A stretch of 64,000 nt of DNA from Alphaproteobacteria bacterium (GCA_016794305.1 JAEUKN010000002.1:1-64000); one strand, 5' to 3'; shown: positions 9,151-20,754, counted from the stretch's first letter. Made by a program: numbers and translations. Notes: a model not told the origin generated them from the letters alone.

Positions 9151-10044
9151 TCAGGCAGCTGCGGTTAAAAAATCATCCAACCGATCCTTCATCCGCGGCA
9201 CCAGATTGGATTTGAGTTTTTCCATTGCTCTGGCCTCTAACTGCCGCACACGTTCCTTACTCACGCCCAATTTTTTGCCCAGATCCTCAAGCGTGACTGT
9301 TTCATATTGCAAATGACGTTCGCGGATGATGCGTTGCTCACGTTCATTAAGTTGCTTGAGCGCAGAATTAAGCCACAAGGACCGCGTGCGCGAATCTTTG
9401 CGCGCAATCACAATCTCTTCAGGTGTCGGGCCGCCGTCACGCAGCAGGGATTGAAACTCATCCTCGCTATCCTCCGATAAGGTCGCATTGAGCGATTGGT
9501 CCCCGCCACTCATGCGTGCCTCCATATCCTCAACATCCTTCACGCGCACGCCCAACACTTTGGCGATATCCTCACGCCCCTGTGATGTCAGGCCGTTTTC
9601 GCTTGCGGCACCGCTGATCCGCGCGCGTAACCGCCGCAGATTGAAAAACAACGATTTTTGCGCGGCTGTGGTTCCCGTGCGCACAATCGACCAATTGCGC
9701 AGAATATAATCCTGGATCGACGCCCTGATCCACCAGGCGGCATAGGTGGAAAACCGCACATCGCGGTCGGGTTCAAAGCGATTCACCGCCTGCATCAGGC
9801 CGATATTGCCCTCTTGAATCAAATCACCCAACGGCAAGCCGTAATTTTTAAATTTGGACGCCGCCGCAATCACCAACCGCGCATAGGATTTAATCAGTTG
9901 ATGCATGGCGGCTTCATCATGATGATCGCGCCATTTGCGGGCCAGCTCGGCTTCATACTCCCGCTCCAAAATCGGTTCCTTCATGGATGCGCGAATATAA
10001 TCCAAATTTGATTTTTGCGTGCCTTGATCATCTATATATGCCAT
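9151..10044 (-). CDS. rpoH: RNA polymerase sigma-32 (heat-shock) factor RpoH
   Basis: 297-residue sigma-70-family factor directing heat-shock transcription. Region 2 (about 70-120) contains GDLIQEGNIGLMQAVNRFEP and FSTYAAWWIRASIQDYI. The RpoH box QKSLFFNLR at 129-137 distinguishes it from RpoD. Region 4 (about 225-290) has the helix-turn-helix VTLEDLGKKLGVSKERVRQL. AAGGA stands 8 nt before the ATG. In many alphaproteobacteria rpoH adjoins rluD; here rluD is 33 kb away. Confidence 0.96.
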   Translation of the reverse strand: MAYIDDQGTQKSNLDYIRASMKEPILEREYEAELARKWRDHHDEAAMHQLIKSYARLVIAAASKFKNYGLPLGDLIQEGNIGLMQAVNRFEPDRDVRFSTYAAWWIRASIQDYILRNWSIVRTGTTAAQKSLFFNLRRLRARISGAASENGLTSQGREDIAKVLGVRVKDVEDMEARMSGGDQSLNATLSEDSEDEFQSLLRDGGPTPEEIVIARKDSRTRSLWLNSALKQLNEREQRIIRERHLQYETVTLEDLGKKLGVSKERVRQLEARAMEKLKSNLVPRMKDRLDDFLTAAA

Positions 10045-10212
10045 CTTTTTAGTCCTTCTTTCTCAATAACGCCGGATAAACCGACCGATCAGTCGCGTAA
10101 GGATTTTTTGCACTGCATAACTCCCTACATACGGCATTCGGAATTGTTTCAAAAAAGTTACAGTTTTTTAAAAAATTTTTTCTCAGGACTTATCGTGCCA
10201 CCCCCCAAATTT

Positions 10213-10238
10213 CGTAACCCCGCACTTGATGCGGGGTC
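10213..10238. repeat. CGTAACCCCGC hairpin repeat
   Basis: An exact second copy of the 26-bp element at 7157-7182 (CGTAACCCCGCACTTGATGC followed by GGGGTC). It forms a short hairpin between rpoH and the pirin gene. The rest of the 10045-10373 spacer shows only half of another repeat (TATACTTGGAATA at about 10327). Confidence 0.7.
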
Positions 10239-10373
10239 AGGATACAATTGCTAAACTCCAGATTGCGGATCCGAGTTGTCACAGACGCAAGAGATCGCCG
10301 CAGAACGGAGTTTTTAGAAGTGCCCTATACTTGGAATATGCTCTAGTAAGAGGACATAAAGCGATCATGCGCC

Positions 10374-11069
10374 CTACAGCTCAAACACCAACGCCTCAGA
10401 CTCCGTCAAGGCCTTGAGGGTGATAGAGTCTTCATGAGTCACAGCAAAACCATCGCCTTCGTGGGCGGCCTGGCCATTGACCTCCATCATTCCGCGGGCG
10501 ATCTGGACCCAATATCCGCGCTGGGGCACGCATGCGTGCGTAATCTGCGCCCCCTCATCAAACCTGCCCGCATAAACCTTGGCATTTTGCTTAATAACCA
10601 ATGAGGCTCCGGCACCGTTTTCTGAGATGATCAAATTCAGCCGGTTGCGATGCCCCGCCAAATCAAAAGATTTTTGCTGATAACCCGGCTCACTATCCTG
10701 AACATTTGGGATAATCCAAATCTGCAGGAAATGCACTTTATTCTCTTGCGAGTGGTTAAACTCGCTGTGGGTCACGCCGCTTCCGGCACTCATAAGCTGG
10801 ACATCACCCGGCCTGATCACCGATCCGTTGCCCATGGAATCCTTATGCGCCAGCTCACCATCAAGTACATAGGAAATAATTTCCATGTCATGGTGCGCAT
10901 GGGTGGAAAATCCGGCACCGGGAATCACCCGATCCTCGTTAATGACCCGTAGCGGGCCGAATCCCATATATTGTGGGTCCATATAATGACCGAATGAAAA
11001 ACTATGAAAACTTTTTAACCATCCGGCATCGGTGGGACCGCGTTCGTCCCTGTCGCGTTTCATTAACAT
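10374..11069 (-). CDS. Pirin-family cupin (YhhW-like)
   Basis: About 231 residues with the pirin double cupin fold. The N-terminal signature FGPLRVINEDRVIPGAGFST is followed by the metal ligands HAHHDMEI and, further on, GVTHSEFNHS. YhhW-type pirins can cleave quercetin; the physiological substrate here is unknown. AAGGAG lies 7 nt before the ATG at 11069, which is preferred over the ATG six bases upstream because the latter would leave almost no spacing. The gene is flanked upstream by a 146-bp inverted-repeat element. Confidence 0.88.
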   Translation of the reverse strand: MLMKRDRDERGPTDAGWLKSFHSFSFGHYMDPQYMGFGPLRVINEDRVIPGAGFSTHAHHDMEIISYVLDGELAHKDSMGNGSVIRPGDVQLMSAGSGVTHSEFNHSQENKVHFLQIWIIPNVQDSEPGYQQKSFDLAGHRNRLNLIISENGAGASLVIKQNAKVYAGRFDEGAQITHACVPQRGYWVQIARGMMEVNGQAAHEGDGFAVTHEDSITLKALTESEALVFEL

Positions 11070-11087
11070 GTCCATGCTCCTTTTCTG

Positions 11088-11233
11088 AGAACCTGTTCAT
11101 AATCTCTACTCTGGCGTTGGCTTTTCACGGCATTTCTGCGCTTCCGCTTCTCACGTACATCTATGTACGATCCGATGCGGTTCTCGAAAAACCGTAAAAA
11201 TCCTGTGCCATAGCGAGATTATGAACAGGTTCT
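11088..11233. mobile_element. MITE-like element, family 1, copy A (146 bp)
   Basis: Bounded by the inverted pair AGAACCTGTTCAT and ATGAACAGGTTCT, and extending inwards as TIRs of about 20 bp (ATAATCTC / GAGATTAT). The core contains TTTTCACGG, GCGCTTCCGCTTCTCACG, the palindrome GTACATCTATGTAC and CGATGCGGTTCTCGAAAAAC. Close copies lie at 39704-39849 (inverted), 46822-46966 and 52931-53037 (shortened). It encodes no transposase and is probably moved in trans. Confidence 0.8.
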
Positions 11234-11350
11234 GAAGAAATTGATATAGGTCAATTTCTTCAAAAGCATAACCCCGGTTATCACAATTTAAAGTTTGCAT
11301 ACACAACAGTTTTTAAACTTAAATTTACCTTCCTGCTGTTCAATCTTCAT

Positions 11351-13543
<2,193 letters not shown>

Positions 13544-13546
13544 GTT

Positions 13547-13945
13547 ATGTCCCCCACCATCCCTTCACCGCAAAAAATTCTTCATGTGGATGATGATGAA
13601 ATTTTGCGCATGATCACCCGGACAGCCCTCTCTCGCCACGATCTAGGGTTTGAGATCATAAGCTGCGCCAGTGCCCAAGAAGCATTGAGCCACCTAAAAC
13701 AAAATTCTCCGGACCTATTCCTGTTTGATGTGTCCATGCCCATTGTAAACGGCATAGAACTTTTGCGCCAAATCCGCATGGATTTTCCTCACCTGGCTCA
13801 GGTCCCCACGATTTTTATCAGCGGCCAAGAAACCGATAAAATCAAAACCGATGACGATCTCCACCCCGTCATCGGCTATATCCAAAAACCATTCTCGCCA
13901 CTCACCTTGGGCGCACAAATCCTCTCGCTCTGGAGTAAGAAGTGA
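13547..13945 (+). CDS. Single-domain response regulator
   Basis: 132-residue CheY-like receiver with no output domain. The acidic pocket is at Asp15-Asp17, the phospho-acceptor is Asp61 in LFLFDVSMP, and Lys114 lies in GYIQKPFSP. GGGAG precedes the ATG, which starts 3 bp after the hybrid kinase stop, so the pair is almost certainly cotranscribed and the HPt domain of the kinase is the likely phosphate donor. It must act by protein-protein contact; the target is unknown. Confidence 0.9.
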   Translation: MSPTIPSPQKILHVDDDEILRMITRTALSRHDLGFEIISCASAQEALSHLKQNSPDLFLFDVSMPIVNGIELLRQIRMDFPHLAQVPTIFISGQETDKIKTDDDLHPVIGYIQKPFSPLTLGAQILSLWSKK

Positions 13946-13997
13946 TATAGCCCAACGCACATAAAACGATCACAAATGCCGCATTCAAACTAATAAA

Positions 13998-14816
13998 CTA
14001 CGACCCTATCTTTCCATAGCGATGTGTGCGTTCAAATAACAATACAAAGCGTGAAGTTTTCCCAACAAAAGGAACGTATAAATAAAACTCATTATCGCTC
14101 ATACTATACTTCTGCAATGCGTCCTTCTTTTCTCCGGAAAAGAATTCTTTAAGATACTCACAATCAAAACCCTCGGTGCATGTAAAATAAACTTGGTTAT
14201 ATTTATTCTTTTCTACATCGCCGCTAAAATAATATTCTGTCTGGTAAAGTGCCTGTTTTCCTTCAAATGGCCTGGCATAAATCAAGGTAAGGCTTGGCAA
14301 ATCTTTGCGCTGTTTTTCAAGAAAATCCTTAATTTCATAAATTTTCTTAAAATCTTCCGGTTTAGCCTTGCTTAACAAATCACCTATATTTTCCAATAGT
14401 TCGCTATTTTCTTTCAGAATGTTTTCTGCCTGCGATTGCACTAATGCTATGTATTTTTCTTTTGAAAAATATGTTCCGCCAAAAAGAAAGCCCACGATAA
14501 TTGTGACAATCATCAAAAATGTGATCGTCCATTTTTTGAGAGAAAATTCCTGCGAACTGACATGAAGTTCAGCAATTTTAGCATCCGCAATGAGACTGAT
14601 ATTGGTTGCGACATTCAAAAGTACGAGAATCGTTGAAAAACCTATTAACCCGACGAAAGCCGATACTAAAAATAATGTTGTAGACTCTTTGAAAGGGTTG
14701 ATTCCCAGACCGGCGCACAAAACCAGTGAGAGAACACCCATACAAAAAACAGCCGCGGAAAAAGTAAGCAAGGATAAAGTTACTTTTGATATTTTAACCT
14801 TGGTTTGTATATTCAT
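13998..14816 (-). CDS. Hypothetical membrane protein, AT-rich
   Basis: 272 residues, not recognised. Three hydrophobic segments (about 13-35, 46-68 and 95-115) are followed by a long helical, charged stretch (about 120-170) and a beta-like C-terminal domain containing a Cys pair (YFTCTEGFDCEYL). GGGAG stands before the ATG. Base composition is clearly more AT-rich than the neighbouring kinase and TerC genes, suggesting recent acquisition. The topology would suit a sensor or accessory protein, but no function can be assigned. Confidence 0.7.
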   Translation of the reverse strand: MNIQTKVKISKVTLSLLTFSAAVFCMGVLSLVLCAGLGINPFKESTTLFLVSAFVGLIGFSTILVLLNVATNISLIADAKIAELHVSSQEFSLKKWTITFLMIVTIIVGFLFGGTYFSKEKYIALVQSQAENILKENSELLENIGDLLSKAKPEDFKKIYEIKDFLEKQRKDLPSLTLIYARPFEGKQALYQTEYYFSGDVEKNKYNQVYFTCTEGFDCEYLKEFFSGEKKDALQKYSMSDNEFYLYVPFVGKTSRFVLLFERTHRYGKIGS

Positions 14817-14858
14817 GATTATGCTCCCGACTTTCTTTTTGCGGATTTTCTATGAATC

Positions 14859-15884
14859 CTAATTCCCGCGGCGGGTTTTCATCATCGAAAACAACACCCC
14901 GCCCAACAGGACCGATACCGTAATCCCGAGTGAAACCATCGGGTGAATATGCCCGAAAATCCCGGCATAAAACACCTTGCCACCGATGAAGATTAAGACA
15001 ATCGCCAGCGCATATTTCATATATTTAAAGCGATCAATCATCGCTGCCACGGCAAAATACATGCTCCGCAATCCCAAAATCGCGAAAATATTACTGGTAT
15101 AAATCACAAACGGTTCATTGGTAATGGCAAACACCGCCGGCACACTGTCCAAAGCAAACAGCACATCCATAAATTCAATACACACCAACGCCATAAAAAG
15201 CGGCGTCGCATACCACACCATTCTGCTGGCATGTTGATGATCGGGGAGTTTGAGGAAAAACTTATGTCCGCTAATTTCCTTGGTAAACCGTAATTTCTTG
15301 GTGAGAAAGCGAATGAGGAAACTATCCTCAATCTTATCGTCATCATCGTCCTTCATAAACAGCATCTTTACGCCCGTGAGCAGCAAAAACCCGGCAAAAA
15401 TATAAAGCGCCCAACTAAACGATTGTACAATCACCACCCCGGCGGCAATCATGGCCCCGCGCATCACGAGCACCCCGACAATCCCCCAAAACAGCACCCG
15501 ATGCTGATATCGTCTCGGCACATTGAAATAGGCCAAAATCACCGACATCACGAACAAATTATCAAGTGAGAGCGAAAGTTCAACCATATAGGCCGTGTAA
15601 TAATCCATCCCGTCATCGGGGCCTTTTTGCGACCATAGCCACCCGCCAAACGCAAAAGCCAACAGCATATAAAATGCCGAATATTTCAAACTGGTTTTCG
15701 AATCTATGACCGTATCTTTACGGTTCAAAACCCCCAGATCAAAGACCATGAGCGTGATGATCACGGCAAAAAATATAACCCACAGCCCAACACTGTCGCC
15801 CATAAAATCTTGCGACATAAAATGAGTCAAGGAATTGAAAAATCCGTGTTCGGGAAGATTAGCTTGATCGACCGATAGATTCAT
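14859..15884 (-). CDS. TerC-family membrane protein (Alx-like metal exporter)
   Basis: 341 residues with about nine membrane helices and the TerC signatures VELSLSLDNLFVMSVI and IEFMDVLFALDSVPAVFAIT, whose Asp and Glu residues line the metal site in this family. The central cytoplasmic loop carries an Asp run (KDDDDDKIEDS). Alx/TerC homologues export manganese or support membrane metalation; tellurite resistance is not implied. I looked for a yybP-ykoY manganese riboswitch upstream and could not recognise one. Confidence 0.9.
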   Translation of the reverse strand: MNLSVDQANLPEHGFFNSLTHFMSQDFMGDSVGLWVIFFAVIITLMVFDLGVLNRKDTVIDSKTSLKYSAFYMLLAFAFGGWLWSQKGPDDGMDYYTAYMVELSLSLDNLFVMSVILAYFNVPRRYQHRVLFWGIVGVLVMRGAMIAAGVVIVQSFSWALYIFAGFLLLTGVKMLFMKDDDDDKIEDSFLIRFLTKKLRFTKEISGHKFFLKLPDHQHASRMVWYATPLFMALVCIEFMDVLFALDSVPAVFAITNEPFVIYTSNIFAILGLRSMYFAVAAMIDRFKYMKYALAIVLIFIGGKVFYAGIFGHIHPMVSLGITVSVLLGGVLFSMMKTRRGN

Positions 15885-16311
15885 GTATAGCCCGCATTCA
15901 TGTGATTTAAGAATTTATAATAAGACTAAAACGCCCACCCTGCGCGTTCAAATCGCCGCCGCGCGCAAACGTATATACAGTTATATACAATGATACACAA
16001 ACTATAACAAGAGCATTTTTCGAAAATTCACGTCAATGCAACCCATATTGCCCATAACACAAAAATCAAATTTTAGAACCTGTTCTGTCGAATTTTTGCG
16101 GCATTTATGCAACTTGATGAGGGATATTTTGCACGACCCCAAATTCCCTGTGGATTTTACAGCACACTTAATTATTTTCTATACCATCTTATATATGGCA
16201 CAAACTAAAAAAGTTCAAAGTTGATTGAAACTTAACATCTTTCTAAATTTTCTATGATGTTATTGGGGAAAGGCGTTGAAAACTTTATGCACAACGCCGG
16301 CAACGTAAAAA
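15885..16311. other. Intergenic region between divergent terC and mlaA
   Basis: About 430 bp with no convincing gene. It is AT-rich around GTATATACAGTTATATACAATG (15971-15992) and presumably holds the divergent promoters of terC and mlaA. A small open frame at 16036-16224 lacks a ribosome site. Confidence 0.5.
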
Positions 16312-16349
16312 TCATGGGGACTCAAAGATCATGGGGACTAAAGGGGACT
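16312..16349 (+). repeat. ATCATGGGGACT direct repeats at the mlaA ribosome site
   Basis: ATCATGGGGACT occurs at 16312-16323 and again at 16328-16339, followed by a partial third unit AAAGGGGACT. The last GGGGACT lies just before the mlaA ATG and probably serves as its ribosome site. A related GGGGACTAGACCC / GGGGAGTAGACCC duplication lies on the minus strand around 1122-1148, at the 3' end of ccoG. Confidence 0.6.
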
Positions 16350-16353
16350 AAAT

Positions 16354-17106
16354 ATGTTGAAAAAAATTGAAACGAAAACCAAATTCAGACGAATTCTGAC
16401 CTCACTTTCTCTGGTCCTCCTGTTGGGAGTTTTGAGCGCATGTTCGGCAACCCCGGATGGTGAAGTCTATGACCCGGCGGAAAATATTAATCGCGGCATT
16501 TTCAAATTTAACGATGCGGTGGATACGGCCGTGATGGAACCGGTGGCACGCGGATACCGCAATGTTGTGCCTGACCCTGCCCGTACGGGTGTGCGCAATG
16601 TGCTGCGCAACCTTAAAACCCCGACTATTCTGGCCAATAATGTGTTACAGGCCGATGCCAATGGCGCTGGCGATACGATCACACGGTTTTTTGCCAATAC
16701 GCTCTTTGGTTTTGGCGGGTTGATGGATGTCGCGGGTAAACACGGCGTTCCCTACCGCGAGGAAGATTTCGGACAAACACTGGGCGTATGGGGTGCCAAA
16801 CCCGGTGCCTATCTGGTGTTGCCATTGCTGGGGCCAAGTTCCGTGCGGGATGCGAGCGGTTTAGTGGTTGATTCCTACACCGATCCTTTGCGCCTGTGGT
16901 TGATGAATACCGACCGCGCCGGATGGTACTATGGCAAGGTCGCCGTGGGTGCCGTGGATAAACGTGAAGAATTGCTGGATGTTCTGGCCGATCTGAAGAA
17001 AAATTCGATTGATTATTACGCCGCGGTCCGCAGCTCCTATGTTCAACGTCGCGCCGCACTCATTCACGGATCGACCGAGAGTCAAAACCTGCCCGATATC
17101 CCCTGA
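16354..17106 (+). CDS. mlaA: MlaA (VacJ) outer-membrane lipoprotein
   Basis: 250-residue lipoprotein with an N-terminal signal and lipobox ending at Cys30 (GVLSAC). The family signatures YDPAENINRGIFKFND and GVPYREEDFGQTLGVWG are present, followed by YLVLPLLGPSSVRDASG. MlaA removes phospholipid from the outer leaflet of the outer membrane and passes it to MlaC for retrograde transport. mlaC lies 126 bp downstream on the same strand. The MlaFEDB transporter genes are not in the window. Confidence 0.95.
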   Translation: MLKKIETKTKFRRILTSLSLVLLLGVLSACSATPDGEVYDPAENINRGIFKFNDAVDTAVMEPVARGYRNVVPDPARTGVRNVLRNLKTPTILANNVLQADANGAGDTITRFFANTLFGFGGLMDVAGKHGVPYREEDFGQTLGVWGAKPGAYLVLPLLGPSSVRDASGLVVDSYTDPLRLWLMNTDRAGWYYGKVAVGAVDKREELLDVLADLKKNSIDYYAAVRSSYVQRRAALIHGSTESQNLPDIP

Positions 17107-17232
17107 TCGGCAGGGCTGCCAGGGATGATAAGAGTGACAAGGGCGGCAAGGAATTGCTTGACCTTGGGGCAAAAAATGATACATGAATGGGCACGCAGCA
17201 GGGTGTTGAGCCAAAAATCATAAGGAAAAAAC

Positions 17233-17955
17233 ATGAAACCAATCTATTTTAAAATGATGGCGGGTCTGGCGTTGGGATTGGCCGTTTGGGGTGCCGGTAA
17301 TGTTTTGGCCCACCCCGCACGGGCTGCCACTCTTTCACCCCTGGCACCGCTTGCGCAGCCGGAACCACATGTGAACTCCTCTCAAACCCTCACTGTTTCA
17401 GTGAGTGATCAGGCCGCGACCAAGGCCGCCTCCCCTGCGCTTAACTTTGTGAAATCCACGGCGGAACGTGGCCTGACCTTCCTCTCCGATCCCAACTCAA
17501 CCCAAGACCAGAAAAAATCCGAATTCAAAAAATTACTGGATGCCAGTTTTGATCTGGATACAATCGGGCGCTTTGTGTTGGGGAAATATTGGAATTCCGC
17601 AACCCCGGCGCAACAGCAAGAATATTCCCGTTATTTCAAACAAATGGTGGTGAATGTTTATGCGGGCCGCTTTGGTGAATATAAGGGCCAAAAATTCGAA
17701 GTCAAATCCGTACAAACCGTAAATGCCACCGATTCGCTTGTGACCTCATTCATCTATCCTGTGAATGGCGGCGACCCGGTTCAGGTTGATTGGCGCGTGC
17801 GCCAAAAAGGCGGAAGCTTCAAAATCGTTGATGTTTTGGTGGCTGGCGTGAGCATGAGCATCACACAAAGATCCGATTTTGCCTCAGTCATTCAGCGCGG
17901 CGGCGGTGATTTGAATGTCTTGATCGACTATCTCAAGCAGAAATCGGTCAATTAA
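17233..17955 (+). CDS. mlaC: MlaC-type periplasmic phospholipid-binding protein
   Basis: 240 residues with a cleavable signal (cleavage probably after the ALA-like HPARAA region, about residue 32). The Ttg2/MlaC fold follows, recognisable by FDLDTIGRFVLGKYWNSATP, QQQEYSRYFKQMVVNVYAGRF and the C-terminal RSDFASVIQRGGGDLNVLI. It shuttles phospholipid between MlaA and the inner-membrane MlaFEDB complex. AAGGA stands 6 nt before the ATG. Confidence 0.93.
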   Translation: MKPIYFKMMAGLALGLAVWGAGNVLAHPARAATLSPLAPLAQPEPHVNSSQTLTVSVSDQAATKAASPALNFVKSTAERGLTFLSDPNSTQDQKKSEFKKLLDASFDLDTIGRFVLGKYWNSATPAQQQEYSRYFKQMVVNVYAGRFGEYKGQKFEVKSVQTVNATDSLVTSFIYPVNGGDPVQVDWRVRQKGGSFKIVDVLVAGVSMSITQRSDFASVIQRGGGDLNVLIDYLKQKSVN

Positions 17956-18013
17956 AATCCTACCCAGCAAGACTTCCGTGACCTAAAAACGGACAACTTA
18001 AAAAGACAGTTTT

Positions 18014-18047
18014 AAGACGTGCAAATCATCAAATGCACGTCTTTTTC
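18014..18047 (+). terminator. Rho-independent terminator of mlaA-mlaC
   Basis: A perfect 10-bp stem (AAGACGTGCA / TGCACGTCTT) around a 10-nt loop, followed by TTT. It is about 60 bp past the mlaC stop. Confidence 0.85.
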
Positions 18048-18100
18048 AGCCGCAAATATCCACCAATCTCCCACCCACTTTTGTCCATTATGCCAAAAAT

Positions 18101-18143
18101 TTCGTGTTCTCTTCGTGAACTTCGAGGCTTCGTGGTGAAAAAT
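18101..18143. repeat. CTTCGTG heptamer cassette, copy 2
   Basis: TTCGTGTTCTCTTCGTGAAC followed by TTCGAGGCTTCGTGGTGAA, matching copies near 0.46, 29.7, 37.8, 54.5 and 62.7 kb. It lies between the mlaC terminator and nrdA. Confidence 0.75.
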
Positions 18144-18218
18144 CAAGCTGGCCCCAAACGCAAAAATACATTCATGTGAGCGCCTAAAAAATCGCGTACA
18201 AGCCCTACTACGCCGCGC

Positions 18219-20075
18219 TTATTGACACGCCAGGCATTCTTCATATTGCTGTTCGCCGGGCCCCACATCCACGCCCAATTCCAATTGCTGTTCAAGTGGT
18301 CTTGGTTCACTGTCATTGGCCTGTTTGCTGCGGACCCAACTCGCCGCACTTTCCGCCCGTTGAATGGATTTAGAGCGACAATAATAGAGTGATTTCACCC
18401 CCTTCGCCCACGCATCCCAATGGATTTTATGCAGATCGCGTTTATGCACATTGGCCGGCAAAAAGACATTGAGCGACTGCGCCTGACAAATAAACGGCGC
18501 ACGGTCCCCCGCATGTTCGATCAACCATCGTTGATCAATTTCAAACGCGGTCTTGAACACGTCTTTTTCCTCTTGCGTGAGGAAGTCCAGATGCTGGACC
18601 GATCCTTCGTTGGTAAAGATCGACGACCAGGTATCATCATCATTATGGCCGCGTTCCTCAAGGATTTTGGCCAGATAATTATTCTTAACCGGGAAGGATC
18701 CCGAAAGCGTTTTATGCGTATAGGCATTGGCCGCGGTTGGTTCAATCCCCGGTGATGTCCCGCCGCAAATGATAGAAGTCGAGGCATTGGGCGCAATGGC
18801 AATCTTGTTCGAAAACCGCTCCATCACTCCGTAGTCAGCAGCATCAGGGCAGGCCCCACGCTCATGCGCGAGTTTGATAGAGGCCGCATCGGCCTGTTGC
18901 TTAATATGTTGGAAGATACGTTTATTCCATATCTTGGCCATCACCCCTTCCATCGGAATCATTTTTGACTGGAGGAAAGAGTGGAATCCCATAGTGCCGA
19001 GCCCCACCGAGCGTTCGCGCATCGCCGCATATTTGGCGCGTTTCATCGAATCGGGTGCCTTATTGATAAAATCCGTCAGGGTATTATCGAGGAATCTCAT
19101 CACATCCTCAATAAAGGTCGGATGATCTTTCCATTCCTCAAAGGATTCGAGATTAACCGACGACAGGCAACACACTGCCGTGCGGTCTTGGCCCAGATGA
19201 TCGCGCCCGGTCGGCAAAGTAATTTCGGAACAAAGATTCGACATTTTAACGTTCAACCCGGCCATTTTGTGATGTTCGGGAATACGATCATTGACATGAT
19301 CAATATAGACAATATACGGCTCCCCGGTTTCAATGCGGGTGGTTAACAACCGGATCCACAAATCGCGTGCCTTAACCCTTGAAATCACCGCCTTATCCTT
19401 GGGCGAACGCAACGCCCATTCGCCGTCTTCGGCCACCGCATGCATAAATGCATCGGGAATCAGCACCCCGTGATGGAGATTGAGTGCCTTCCGATTCGGA
19501 TCCCCCCCCGTGGGGCGGCGAATCTCAATAAAATCCTCAATTTCCGGATGATCAATCGGCAGGTAAATCGCCGCACTGCCGCGCCGCAGCGATCCTTGGG
19601 AAATCGCCAGCGTCAAACTATCCATCACGCGAATAAACGGCACAATGCCCGATGTTTTGCCGTTGCGCCCGACCTTTTCACCGATTGATCGCACATTGCC
19701 CCAATAGGACCCAATGCCGCCGCCCAAGGACGCGAGCCAAACATTCTCATTCCACAACGCCACAATATCCTCAAGCGAATCATTGGTTTCGTTGAGGAAA
19801 CAGGAAATCGGCAGCCCACGACTGGTGCCACCGTTGGAGAGAATGGGGGTGGAGGGCATAAACCAAAGATTTGAAATATAATCATACAAACGCTGCGCAT
19901 GCGCCGAATCATCGCCGTAATACATTGCCACCCGCGCAAACAAATCCTGCGGGTCTTCGTCGGGCAATAAATACCGATCCGCGAGCGTGGCAATCCCAAA
20001 TTTGGTCAGTTTGGCATCACGGGATTTATCAATGATAACCCGGTTTCCCTGCTCCATTTGCGCAACATCAAACAT
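18219..20075 (-). CDS. nrdA: Class I ribonucleotide reductase alpha subunit
   Basis: 618 residues, reducing ribonucleotides to deoxyribonucleotides. Class I is indicated by the Tyr pair in KSLYYCRSKS and the C-terminal redox pair CLAC. Active-site motifs are PISCFLNETND, SNLCSEITLP and AVCCLSSVNLESF, with the phosphate-binding region PNASTSIICGGTSPGIEP. The protein starts directly in the catalytic region and lacks an N-terminal ATP-cone, so it probably lacks the overall-activity allosteric site (inference). The partner nrdB is not adjacent and not in the window. GGAG stands before the ATG. Confidence 0.94.
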   Translation of the reverse strand: MFDVAQMEQGNRVIIDKSRDAKLTKFGIATLADRYLLPDEDPQDLFARVAMYYGDDSAHAQRLYDYISNLWFMPSTPILSNGGTSRGLPISCFLNETNDSLEDIVALWNENVWLASLGGGIGSYWGNVRSIGEKVGRNGKTSGIVPFIRVMDSLTLAISQGSLRRGSAAIYLPIDHPEIEDFIEIRRPTGGDPNRKALNLHHGVLIPDAFMHAVAEDGEWALRSPKDKAVISRVKARDLWIRLLTTRIETGEPYIVYIDHVNDRIPEHHKMAGLNVKMSNLCSEITLPTGRDHLGQDRTAVCCLSSVNLESFEEWKDHPTFIEDVMRFLDNTLTDFINKAPDSMKRAKYAAMRERSVGLGTMGFHSFLQSKMIPMEGVMAKIWNKRIFQHIKQQADAASIKLAHERGACPDAADYGVMERFSNKIAIAPNASTSIICGGTSPGIEPTAANAYTHKTLSGSFPVKNNYLAKILEERGHNDDDTWSSIFTNEGSVQHLDFLTQEEKDVFKTAFEIDQRWLIEHAGDRAPFICQAQSLNVFLPANVHKRDLHKIHWDAWAKGVKSLYYCRSKSIQRAESAASWVRSKQANDSEPRPLEQQLELGVDVGPGEQQYEECLACQ

Positions 20076-20136
20076 GACCCGATCTCCATAGTTTTGCCCA
20101 TGATCTTACGATGGGCAAAGAAAATTTTATTTTGTT

Positions 20137-20241
20137 TATACTCGGAATACTGAACTCCTGGACTTTGTCACTTCGCTCCTAACGTAGTCTCCCTACGCTG
20201 CGTCGCTTGTTCCTAGCCAGCAATTCAGTCTTCCAAGTATA
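20137..20241. mobile_element. MITE-like element, family 2, copy A (105 bp)
   Basis: Terminal inverted repeats of about 25 bp (TATACTCGGAATACTGAACT... against the reverse complement of ...CAATTCAGTCTTCCAAGTATA) enclose a core with GTAGTCTCCCTACGCTGCGT. A second copy lies inverted at 41181-41286, with the same TIRs and core. A half copy (TATACTTGGAATA) is at about 10327. It is non-coding and lies just upstream of nrdA. Confidence 0.78.
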
Positions 20242-20754
20242 GAATGAGGCAGATTCTGTGAAAAAACACAATCTGTTGTGGTGTATTCACCCCAATCATA
20301 CTACATATCGTGTTGGGGATACAAGAATTCATGCGCCAAAATCAAAAAAATTGCAAGCACCCAAGATGGTCGCATCATCCGTTTGCGCCCTGTTTTTCCC
20401 CGTTACTCACCCTGCCATTTTTAAAAAACCAAGCAGAGTCAATGCCCTATTCCGCCCTCCCCGTGAACGGATATTTTTTTAACCTCATGTGGATAAAATC
20501 AGGTCCCACCCATGACGCGGAAATCCATTCCTGTAAAATTTACATTTATTTCACCCGCGTGCGATTTTGAGATATTTTATATGCGCAATCTCTATTGCCA
20601 TATTCTTTATGCGATACAACCTTAAACGAATCGGCCTTGGGGGAATTTTCACCTTGCCGCCGTTATACATATGGACAGCGACTAAGAATTTACGCTAAAA
20701 CATAAACAATAATATTGATAAAACATCCGTGCATGAGTTAGAGAGAGTGATATA
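20242..20754. other. Intergenic region upstream of lolA
   Basis: About 510 bp with no supported gene. It contains one perfect DnaA-box-like nonamer TGTGGATAA (20488-20496) and several AT-rich stretches that probably include the lolA promoter. A 74-codon frame starting at 20258 has no ribosome site and reads like random sequence. Confidence 0.5.

Noticed and set aside
10973-11197. Open frame encoding a peptide shared with another at 39713-39943
   Set aside because: The shared peptide arises because both frames cross copies of the family 1 MITE-like element; neither has a ribosome site.
15885-16050. yybP-ykoY manganese riboswitch upstream of terC
   Set aside because: The conserved core of that riboswitch could not be recognised in the upstream DNA.
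16036-16224. Possible 62-codon gene between terC and mlaA
   Set aside because: No ribosome site, no recognisable composition, and it ends in AT-rich promoter-like DNA.
20258-20482. Possible 74-codon gene upstream of lolA
   Set aside because: No ribosome site and random-looking peptide; overlapped by another frame of equal quality.
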